A stretch of 5,860 nucleotides of DNA, taken from the NCBI GenBank assembly GCA_937892255.1, contig CALAUL010000085.1, positions 1 through 5,860 of the forward strand. The letters run 5' to 3'. The DNA comes from an uncultured Bacteroidales bacterium. Lineage in GTDB: Bacteria; Bacteroidota; Bacteroidia; Bacteroidales; Marinilabiliaceae. Positions 1 through 5,154 of this stretch are shown one piece after another (the first letter of the stretch is position 1; the number at the start of each line of letters is the position of its first letter). A program made the translations under genes and the position numbers. The notes under the pieces were generated by a model that saw only the letters and a program-made list of their open reading frames with translations, did not search any database and was not told the origin of the DNA.

Positions 1-657
1 TTTGTACTCTTCAGGAGTAGAGATGTTAAAGCCCGCAAATGCAATACTCTTTAATCCAAGGGAGGCGAGTCGTTTGTAGAAAAGCTCTTGATGTGTCATA
101 TCGTCGTGAGGCATAGAGTTAGAGTCATGTGCAGATACCACATAGAGGAATGAGTTGCAGTTGCTGTCGATATATCTTATCCGCTCGTCGCTACACTGAG
201 ATGCGATAAGAGGAGCAAAACCAACGTTGTGAGTTTCAAAAAGTCCTTTGTATTGGCTCATATATAGGTCAAAGGGCATATCGGGTATTACAACAGCCGA
301 AACACCTATTTGTTGGCATTTGCATACGAAATGTTCTATTCCATACTGCATGATGGGGTTGATATATGCTGTAAGGACAATAGCGATAGATACATTGTGT
401 TTTCTCATATTTTCCAATTGAGAGAACAAGACATTGGTTGACATTCCGTTGCGTAGAGCTATGAGTGAACTCTCTTGCAGAAGTGCACCTTCCGCCAAGG
501 GGTCACTAAATGGTAGACTTATCTCTGCCATCTTGACGCCGTTGTCTTGTAGAGATTTAATCATGGGTAAAGTATCATCTATAAGAGGATAGCCTGCTGT
601 GATACGAATAGCCAAAGGCTTTTGATGTATAGTGAATAGTTTGTCAAATGTATTCAT
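1..657 (-). CDS. trpA: Tryptophan synthase alpha chain, divergent, 3' end cut by window edge
   Basis: Open frame from ATG at 657 to the left edge: 219 residues of a family of about 250-265. The alpha chain cleaves indole-3-glycerol phosphate to indole, which is channelled to TrpB. The TIM-barrel landmarks are recognisable: TAGYP (20-24), AEISLPFSDPLAEG (44-57), AYINPIMQYG (97-106), IPDMPF (124-129), SFLYVVS (169-175), GFNIS (209-213). The catalytic Glu (alphaGlu49) is E45 and the interface Asp (alphaAsp56) is D52. Several usually conserved positions differ: alphaAsp60 is E56, alphaThr183 and Gly184 in loop 6 are N180 and S181, alphaGly213 is N211, and the indole-pocket alphaPhe22 is R18. The protein part seen has no Trp. 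It begins 19 bases after the trpB stop, so it is co-transcribed. An in-frame ATG at 663 is possible; 657 was chosen because the next residues (MNTFDKLF) match the usual family start (MNRI.KLF). Family is certain; catalytic competence is doubtful. Confidence 0.9.
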   Translation of the reverse strand, partial: MNTFDKLFTIHQKPLAIRITAGYPLIDDTLPMIKSLQDNGVKMAEISLPFSDPLAEGALLQESSLIALRNGMSTNVLFSQLENMRKHNVSIAIVLTAYINPIMQYGIEHFVCKCQQIGVSAVVIPDMPFDLYMSQYKGLFETHNVGFAPLIASQCSDERIRYIDSNCNSFLYVVSAHDSNSMPHDDMTHQELFYKRLASLGLKSIAFAGFNISTPEEYK

Positions 658-676
658 TGTCATAGTGTAAATGAGG

Positions 677-1855
677 TTAGAAGATGAGGTTATCTATGAG
701 TTGGTGGATATCCTTATCGCCACGTCCGGATCTTGTGACGATGACGCTATCTGTCTCATGGAGTGGCAATTTGGGCAGAGCAGCTAAAGCGTGAGCACTC
801 TCTAAGGCAGGTATTATGCCCTCTTCACGTATCAGCAATTGTGCTGCTTGCAGAGCTTCGTTGTCCGTTGCAGAGAGAACAGTAGAACGTCCTGTCTCGT
901 GCAGATAAGCATGTAGAGGACCAACACCGGGATAATCGAGACCAGCAGATATAGAGTATGGTTCAACAATCTGTCCATCGTTGGTTTGCATGAGAAACGT
1001 CTTGCTTCCGTGTATTATGCCGGCAGTACCGCGAGCTATTGAGGCTGCAGTATCTGGAGAATCGAGGCCATGACCTGCAGCCTCAACAGCTATAAGTTTT
1101 ACTTCCTCTGTCTCTAAGAAATGATAGAAGGAGCCTGCTGCGTTGCTTCCGCCTCCTACACAAGCTACTATGTAGTCGGGGAGAGCCTTGCCTGTTTGAG
1201 CTTTGAACTGTTCTTTTGTCTCTTGGCTTATCACAGACTGAAGGCGAGCAACAAGGTCTGGATATGGGTGAGGACCAACGACGGAGCCTATGAGATAGAA
1301 CGTATCATCGGGGTGAGCTATCCAGTCACGAAGAGCCTCATTGGTGGCATCTTTAAGCGTTTTGTTGCCACTTGTCACGGGAACAATTTTTGCGCCTAAC
1401 ATCTTCATACGAGCCACGTTATGCGCTTGACGTTGCACATCGAGTTCGCCCATATAGACAATACATTCCATGCCCATCAGTGCACACACAGTAGCCGTAG
1501 CAACACCATGTTGACCAGCACCTGTCTCAGCTATTATACGTCTCTTTCCCATCTCGCGAGCGATGAGTATCTGCCCCAAGGCATTGTTAATCTTATGAGC
1601 CCCAGTATGGGCGAGGTCTTCGCGTTTGAGGTAGATATGCGCACTATATATGGCAGATAGCTTTTCACTATAGTAAAGAGGAGTAGGCCTACCTACATAA
1701 TCCTTGAGTAGTTTGAGATATTGGTCTTTAAACCCTTCAGAACTAATGATGTCGATATAGCACTCTCTAAGTCTGTCGATATTAGGTTGTAATATCTCAG
1801 GGACGAAAGCCCCGCCCCATTGTCCATAATAACCATTTGTGTCTACTTGATACAT
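677..1855 (-). CDS. trpB: Tryptophan synthase beta chain (TrpB1 type)
   Basis: A 392-residue PLP enzyme that condenses indole with L-serine to give L-tryptophan in the cytoplasm, normally as an alpha2-beta2 complex. The length is typical of the family. Visible landmarks: GGAFVPE near the N terminus; the PLP lysine K88 in HTGAHKINNA; the catalytic Glu E110 in AETGAGQHG; K168, equivalent of the lysine that salt-bridges alphaAsp56; the PLP-phosphate loop GGGSNA (234-239); D307 in SAGLDYPGVGP; E352 in PALESAHA; and S376 in SGRGDKD, which contacts the pyridine nitrogen. Nothing essential is missing, so it should be active. It is the first full gene after the trpL attenuator and is followed at once by trpA. 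In many Bacteroidales the trpEGDCF genes sit between trpB and trpA; here they do not. Confidence 0.97.
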   Translation of the reverse strand: MYQVDTNGYYGQWGGAFVPEILQPNIDRLRECYIDIISSEGFKDQYLKLLKDYVGRPTPLYYSEKLSAIYSAHIYLKREDLAHTGAHKINNALGQILIAREMGKRRIIAETGAGQHGVATATVCALMGMECIVYMGELDVQRQAHNVARMKMLGAKIVPVTSGNKTLKDATNEALRDWIAHPDDTFYLIGSVVGPHPYPDLVARLQSVISQETKEQFKAQTGKALPDYIVACVGGGSNAAGSFYHFLETEEVKLIAVEAAGHGLDSPDTAASIARGTAGIIHGSKTFLMQTNDGQIVEPYSISAGLDYPGVGPLHAYLHETGRSTVLSATDNEALQAAQLLIREEGIIPALESAHALAALPKLPLHETDSVIVTRSGRGDKDIHQLIDNLIF

Positions 1856-1899
1856 GATGTAAACTATGTTTTAGAAGTTAAGTATTAGATATTAAAAGA

Positions 1900-1928
1900 A
1901 AAGGCTTGCCGGAGTCCGACAAGCCTTT
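1900..1928 (-). terminator. Intrinsic terminator/attenuator hairpin upstream of trpB
   Basis: On the minus strand AAAGGCTTG (1928-1920) pairs perfectly with CAAGCCTTT (1908-1900). The stem continues past one mismatch (1919/1909) into three CGG/CCG pairs closed by a three-base loop. It is followed by the T-rich run TTCTTTT. The hairpin lies 45 bases before the trpB start and about 47 bases after the trpL stop, exactly where an attenuator belongs. No other minus-strand gene upstream needs a terminator here, so a regulatory role is the natural reading. Confidence 0.88.
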
Positions 1929-1964
1929 GTGATATTATGCTTTGTAGTTCGATTCGCACAATAG
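1924..1964 (-). promoter_or_regulatory. Candidate antiterminator pairing in the trp leader
   Basis: On the minus strand CTATTGTG (1964-1957) can pair with CACAAAGG (1931-1924) at seven of eight positions. The second arm shares AAAGG (1928-1924) with the 5' arm of the terminator, so the two folds exclude each other. A second possible competitor is CGGAG at the end of trpL (1983-1979), complementary to CTCCG at the terminator apex (1914-1910); a ribosome at the trpL stop would mask it, a ribosome stalled at the Trp codons would not. Found by eye without energy calculation, and I could not identify a clear 1:2 pause hairpin. Confidence 0.45.
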
Positions 1965-1974
1965 TAATAGCTGC

Positions 1975-2037
1975 TCACCTCCGTTTATGGAAATAAGTGA
2001 ACTGCCACCACCAATTATTTTGAATCATCGTATACAT
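1975..2037 (-). CDS. trpL: trp operon leader peptide with three tandem Trp codons
   Basis: A short frame of 20 codons, MYTMIQNNWWWQFTYFHKRR, ending in TGA at 1977-1975. The codons at 2013-2005 are TGG TGG TGG. Tryptophan is the rarest residue in most proteins, so three in a row in a short frame upstream of trpBA, just ahead of a terminator hairpin, is the hallmark of a trp attenuation leader. When charged tRNA-Trp is scarce the ribosome stalls at the Trp run and an antiterminator can form; when Trp is plentiful it reaches the stop and the terminator forms. The start at 2037 is preceded by a purine-rich AAAGAGAGAC stretch; an internal ATG at 2028 would give 17 residues. A predicted promoter lies just upstream. 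The frame stays open much further upstream, but that part is antisense to the intergenic region and the acyl carrier gene and is probably not translated. Confidence 0.85.
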   Translation of the reverse strand: MYTMIQNNWWWQFTYFHKRR

Positions 2038-2057
2038 GTCTCTCTTTGAATATGAGG

Positions 2058-2089
2058 CAAAGGTTGTAATTAGTTTTGATAAAAGCAAA
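2058..2089 (-). promoter_or_regulatory. Bacteroidetes-type promoter for the trpLBA operon
   Basis: On the minus strand TTTG (2089-2086) is followed after 20 bases by AACCTTTG (2065-2058). This matches the Bacteroidetes primary sigma pattern TTTG (-33) / TAnnTTTG (-7), with only the first T of the second box changed. It would start transcription around 2050-2054, leaving about 15 bases before the trpL start. The short leader 5' end is usual for attenuated operons. Spacing and position support the call; no start-site data are available. Confidence 0.6.
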
Positions 2090-2108
2090 GAAAATGTATA
2101 AAAATAAC

Positions 2109-2116
2109 TACTTTTG
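2109..2116 (+). promoter_or_regulatory. Possible -7 box for the acyl carrier/ketosynthase operon
   Basis: TACTTTTG is an exact match to the Bacteroidetes -7 consensus TAnnTTTG on the plus strand. It would give an untranslated leader of roughly 110 bases before the acyl carrier gene. No TTTG stands at the expected -33 position (around 2085-2088), so the promoter would be weak, activator-dependent or wrongly placed. It lies about 20 bases beyond the -33 box of the divergent trp promoter, so the two may share regulatory DNA. Confidence 0.4.
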
Positions 2117-2160
2117 CACGATTTTGGTATTGTATGGGGTACTTTCATAGATATCAAAAG

Positions 2161-2202
2161 CCGAAAGGAGAGAGTCAGTATGGCTACACCGTAAAGTTTC
2201 GG
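2161..2202 (+). other. Leader hairpin enclosing a ribosome-binding-site-preceded mini-frame
   Basis: CCGAAA (2161-2166) pairs with TTTCGG (2197-2202), enclosing 30 bases. Inside the loop is AAAGGAGAG, a good Shine-Dalgarno-like run, then ATG GCT ACA CCG TAA (2180-2194), a four-codon frame. AGCC (2159-2162) could instead pair with GGCT (2182-2185), which would compete with the first stem. This lies in the predicted 5' leader of the acyl carrier operon. No known riboswitch class was recognised; it may be chance. Confidence 0.25.
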
Positions 2203-2233
2203 ATATATATTAATAACCACAGACATGTAACGT

Positions 2234-2488
2234 ATGGAACAATTGATTACTACATTGAAAGAACAAATCATAGAGGCACTCAACCTTGAAGAGATTACGC
2301 CAGCAGATATTGACAATGAGGCTCCTTTGTTTGGTGATGGATTAGGCCTTGACTCTATAGATGCACTTGAGTTAATCTTAGTTCTCGAACGCGAATATGG
2401 CATACATATTGAGAATCCAGCCGAGGCACGTCCTATATTTGCTTCGATGAATACACTTGCTGAGTTTGTCATGAACAACAAAAAATAG
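2234..2488 (+). CDS. Acyl carrier protein of the aryl-polyene/flexirubin-type module
   Basis: An 84-residue carrier protein. The phosphopantetheine attachment motif is GLDSIDALEL, with S41 as the modified serine, followed by the usual helix of ELILVLEREYGI and a C-terminal TLAEFV helix. The charge is acidic, as expected. It would carry the growing polyene chain for the ketosynthase whose gene starts 5 bases after its stop, so it is probably dedicated to that pathway and distinct from the housekeeping fatty-acid ACP. The start at 2234 follows no obvious Shine-Dalgarno sequence, as usual in Bacteroidetes. The ACP family is certain; the pathway is inferred from the KS and chain-length-factor neighbours. 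Confidence 0.93.
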   Translation: MEQLITTLKEQIIEALNLEEITPADIDNEAPLFGDGLGLDSIDALELILVLEREYGIHIENPAEARPIFASMNTLAEFVMNNKK

Positions 2489-2493
2489 TAATA

Positions 2494-3651
2494 ATGATAG
2501 TTGGTGTCGGCATTGTCAGTTCGTTGGGTATAGGTCTTGAGAGCAATCTTGAGGCGTTACTCTTGGAGCGTGATGGTTTGCGATACCCACAAAACTTCTC
2601 TACTATACATCAGGTACCTGTAGGAGAGGTTCCTTATAGCAATGACCAACTGAGAGAGCTCCTTTCGTATCCGCCAATGACTATTTCGCGTACAGCACTA
2701 TTGGGTATGTTGGCAGCAGAAGAAGCTTTGCAAGATGCTGGGATAGAGGATAGGACACGTGTAGCTTTCCTCTCTGCAACGACAGTTGGAGGAATGGACT
2801 TAACACCTATGTTTTATAGAGAGTATATGCAACGTCCTGAAGGGGGCAGGTTGCGCTATGTGGCACAACATGACTGTGCCAGTTCCACAGATATGATAGC
2901 TAAGCACTGTCGTTTGGGTGGTTATCGAACAGCCATAAGCACCGCTTGTTCGTCAGCCGCTAATGCCATAATGCTTGGAGAACGAATGATAGCCTGTGGT
3001 ATGGCAGATATTGTTGTCGCTGGAGGAGTAGATGCTCTATGTCCGTATACGCTCAATGGGTTTAAGTCACTTATGATTTTGGATAGTGAGAAATGTAGGC
3101 CAATGGACGAAAGCAGAGCAGGGCTTAACTTAGGCGAAGCAGCAGCATATGTAGTATTGGCTCATGAGGGAGAAAAAGCTTATTGCTCAGTCAGTGGTTA
3201 TGGTAATGCCAATGATGCATATCATCAGACAGCTATGACAACGCATGGGCAGGGACCGCAAGATGCTATGTGTAGAGCCCTTGCCAAAGCGCAACTGACA
3301 CCTGATGATATAGATTATATCAATGTTCATGGTACAGCGACACCCAACAACGACCTTTCAGAGAGCAATGCTATACGTTCGTTATGGGAGGGTAAGAGAA
3401 TGCCCCTTCTTAGTTCAACAAAAGGATTTACAGGACATACACTCGCTGCAGCAGGAAGCGTAGAAGCTGTCTTTTCTGCTCTGGCTATAAGAGAACAGAA
3501 AGCATGGGCAAACCTTCGTTTTGCAAATCCCATAGCAGACATAGGTGTTACACCTGTGGCTCATACCTCAACGGCTGAAATACGACATGTGATGAGCAAT
3601 TCGTTTGGCTTCGGTGGCAATTGTACATCTCTTATCTTCTCTAAACTATGA
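2494..3651 (+). CDS. Beta-ketoacyl-ACP synthase (FabF-like, ApeO-type)
   Basis: A 385-residue condensing enzyme of the FabB/FabF thiolase fold, which joins malonyl-ACP to an acyl chain with loss of CO2. The complete Cys-His-His site is visible: C152 in STACSSA, H279 in NVHGTATPNND, H315 in KGFTGHTLAAAG, plus the supporting K310. The glycine-rich C-terminal NSFGFGGNCTSLIF is intact. The N terminus begins directly at the first beta strand (MIVGVGIVSSLG), the normal start for this family, so the ATG at 2494 fits well. Its stop overlaps the start of the next gene by 4 bases (ATGA), a sign of translational coupling with the chain-length-factor-like partner. This pairing resembles ApeO/ApeC of aryl polyene clusters; the product class is inference, as no aromatic starter enzyme is in view. 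Confidence 0.92.
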   Translation: MIVGVGIVSSLGIGLESNLEALLLERDGLRYPQNFSTIHQVPVGEVPYSNDQLRELLSYPPMTISRTALLGMLAAEEALQDAGIEDRTRVAFLSATTVGGMDLTPMFYREYMQRPEGGRLRYVAQHDCASSTDMIAKHCRLGGYRTAISTACSSAANAIMLGERMIACGMADIVVAGGVDALCPYTLNGFKSLMILDSEKCRPMDESRAGLNLGEAAAYVVLAHEGEKAYCSVSGYGNANDAYHQTAMTTHGQGPQDAMCRALAKAQLTPDDIDYINVHGTATPNNDLSESNAIRSLWEGKRMPLLSSTKGFTGHTLAAAGSVEAVFSALAIREQKAWANLRFANPIADIGVTPVAHTSTAEIRHVMSNSFGFGGNCTSLIFSKL

Positions 3652-4262
3652 AACCTGTATATATATATAGTCAGACATTATGGGACGAGCAGTGGGACTT
3701 GAAGAGTCTCATTGCGGACGCCAATGTTCGTAGGCGTATGAGTCGTCTTGTTAAGATGGGTGTTGCTACAGGTCTCAAGTGTTGGAATAATGCAGGACTA
3801 ACGAGCGAAAACACAGCCATCGTCACTGCTACACAATATGGATGTCTGACAGATAGTGAGAAATTCCTCCGACAGATGATAACATGTAGTGAGACCAACC
3901 TCAGTCCAACGCCTTTCATTCAGTCTACATTCAATACCATTGGCGCACAGATAGCTCTCATGAAGGAGTGTAGGGGTTATAATATGACTTATGTCAATCG
4001 TAGTCACAGCCTATACGACGCTCTTGTAGACGCTGCTATGTTGGCTATAGAGGGAAGAGAGGTTCTTTTGGGCTATATAGACGAAGAGACGCCCGTCTTG
4101 CGTGGTGTAGCAGGCAGAATGTGCGGTGTCAGTATATATGATGGAGCAGTTTTCATGGTCGTCACATCTGTCAAACCATCTTGTCCGCATGTTGAGATAG
4201 AGACTTTGGATATACTCAATAGAATGACCAACACCGAACTGATAGATAAGTTGGTCGGTTAA
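3648..4262 (+). CDS. Chain-length-factor-like ketosynthase partner (ApeC-type, single N-terminal domain)
   Basis: A 204-residue protein resembling the short family known as beta-ketoacyl synthase N-terminal-like (ApeC-type chain length factor). Features typical of it: an early WDLKSLIADANVRRRMSRLVKMG stretch, TAIVTATQYGCLTDSEKFL (56-74), PTPFIQSTFNTIGAQIAL (87-104) where a true synthase would approach its active site, and REVLLGYIDEETP (137-149). There is no TACSSA cysteine and the C-terminal half with the two catalytic histidines is absent, so it cannot condense on its own. It most likely forms a heterodimer with the preceding ketosynthase, to which it is coupled by a 4-base overlap, and shapes the chain-length pocket. 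The fold assignment is fairly secure; the role comes from the family and the pairing. Confidence 0.8.
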   Translation: MKPVYIYSQTLWDEQWDLKSLIADANVRRRMSRLVKMGVATGLKCWNNAGLTSENTAIVTATQYGCLTDSEKFLRQMITCSETNLSPTPFIQSTFNTIGAQIALMKECRGYNMTYVNRSHSLYDALVDAAMLAIEGREVLLGYIDEETPVLRGVAGRMCGVSIYDGAVFMVVTSVKPSCPHVEIETLDILNRMTNTELIDKLVG

Positions 4263-4275
4263 AACCTTAGTGACG

Positions 4276-4923
4276 ATGATAGTCCTTATCATAGTTTTGG
4301 CAGTAATTGTTTGGCTTGCGATACTCTTTTATGGTTCGGCATATATGAGTTCGCAGATGTTTGTCAAGGCCATAACACGACTTGAAGATAAGACAAATAT
4401 CCTTCTAACCTTTGATGATGGTCCCCATCCACAGCACACGCCCCTTGTATTGGACATCTTACGCAAATACAATCATAAAGCAGTATTCTTTTGCATAGCC
4501 TCAGAAGCTGAGAAATATCCGGAACTGATACATCGTATCGTTGCAGAAGGTCACACTATCGGGTCGCATACTTACCAACACTCACCACGAACTATCTTTT
4601 ATAGTAAGAAACGTTATTTGGAGGAACTACAGCATGCAGATGAAGTATTTGCAAAGATAGGCGTTAAAATAGAGTACTTCCGTCCGCCACTTGGTGTTGT
4701 CAATGGCACAATAGGTTGGGCATGCAGAGCAATGGGATATAAAGCAATGGGCTGGTCAGTACGTTCGTTTGATACACGTGATGAGTCGCGCGATAGGGTC
4801 TTTCAGCGAGTCAAGAGACAACTCAAAGGAGGGAGTATCGTTTTGCTTCATGATAGAATGCCCGAAGCGGACAAATTGGCAGAGCGAATACTCAGGTACT
4901 ATTACCATAATGAGGAACAGTAG
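4276..4923 (+). CDS. Membrane-anchored polysaccharide deacetylase (NodB domain)
   Basis: A 215-residue carbohydrate esterase family 4 type protein. Residues 1-20 form one hydrophobic segment (IVLIIVLAVIVWLAILF), probably an inner-membrane anchor with the domain in the periplasm. NodB motifs are complete: TFDDGPHP with the catalytic base and metal Asp (D47, D48), HTYQH with metal ligands H98 and H102, FRPPLG with R136, and IVLLHD with H192. It should be a metal-dependent N- or O-deacetylase; the substrate cannot be read from the sequence. It starts 13 bases after the chain-length-factor-like gene, so it belongs to the same operon and may act on a polyene-lipid or its sugar or glycerol carrier. 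A GTG at 4270 would add two residues; ATG at 4276 is preferred because it starts directly before the hydrophobic segment. Confidence 0.9.
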   Translation: MIVLIIVLAVIVWLAILFYGSAYMSSQMFVKAITRLEDKTNILLTFDDGPHPQHTPLVLDILRKYNHKAVFFCIASEAEKYPELIHRIVAEGHTIGSHTYQHSPRTIFYSKKRYLEELQHADEVFAKIGVKIEYFRPPLGVVNGTIGWACRAMGYKAMGWSVRSFDTRDESRDRVFQRVKRQLKGGSIVLLHDRMPEADKLAERILRYYYHNEEQ

Positions 4924-4938
4924 TCCCTCGTCATCTTA

Positions 4939-4966
4939 TCACGAAATAAGTTTGTCTTATTCGTGA
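4939..4966 (+). terminator. Hairpin after the deacetylase gene, possible operon end
   Basis: TCACGAA (4939-4945) and ATAAG pair with CTTAT and TTCGTGA (4960-4966) around a TTTGT loop, with one bulged A at about 4946. It begins 16 bases after the deacetylase stop. No T-run follows (ACGTTGTAAT), so it may be an RNA 3'-end stabiliser or a weak terminator, not a strong intrinsic one. Confidence 0.5.
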
Positions 4967-5011
4967 CGTTGTAATACAACCACACTCTCCGTTCAAAACA
5001 AATAATACACT

Positions 5012-5033
5012 CAGTAGCGTTTAAACGCCACTG
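5012..5033. repeat. 22-base imperfect palindrome between convergent genes
   Basis: CAGT, one mismatch, the perfect 12-base palindrome GCGTTTAAACGC (5017-5028), one mismatch, ACTG. It has no loop and could be a dimeric protein binding site or fold as a cruciform. It lies in the 231-base gap (4924-5154) between the deacetylase operon and the BspA-like gene, 4 bases before a plus-strand TATATTTG box (5037-5044) that matches the Bacteroidetes -7 consensus but has no TTTG at -33. Confidence 0.5.
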
Positions 5034-5069
5034 CAATATATTTGTACTTTTCTATTTACAATCATACGA

Positions 5070-5090
5070 AAGAGGTCTAACCCTCCTCTT
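5070..5090 (-). terminator. Second, weaker hairpin downstream of the BspA-like gene
   Basis: On the minus strand AAGAGG (5090-5085) pairs with CCTCTT (5075-5070) around a nine-base loop. A single T then CGTATG follows, so a T-run is lacking. It lies 9 bases beyond the main hairpin at 5099-5128 and could be a back-up 3'-end element; chance is possible. Confidence 0.25.
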
Positions 5091-5098
5091 CATACAAA

Positions 5099-5128
5099 GG
5101 GCGCACCCGACATCTGCCGAATGCGCCC
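5099..5128 (-). terminator. Terminator-like hairpin after the BspA-like gene
   Basis: On the minus strand GGGCGCA (5128-5122) pairs perfectly with TGCGCCC (5105-5099), with 16 bases between, followed by TTTGT. The GC-rich stem and short T-run 26 bases after the stop codon fit a rho-independent terminator for this leftward gene. Confidence 0.7.
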
Positions 5129-5154
5129 AATATCTATTGTATTATTCCAAATGC

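Noticed and set aside
1121..1660. Two plus-strand frames (1121-1399 and 1421-1660)
   Set aside because: Both lie opposite the well-conserved trpB gene and show no family features; they are shadows.
1940..1964. Sequence resembling a tRNA T-loop (GTTCGATTC)
   Set aside because: No matching acceptor, D or anticodon arms could be built around it; it lies within the trp leader.
2038..2481. Long minus-strand frame continuing upstream from the trpL peptide
   Set aside because: It runs antisense through the intergenic region and the acyl carrier gene, has no recognisable domain, and the predicted trp promoter lies inside it; only its last 20 codons make sense as the leader peptide.
3671..4292. Minus-strand frames opposite the chain-length-factor-like gene
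   Set aside because: They overlap a gene with clear family motifs and a coupled start, and have no motifs of their own.
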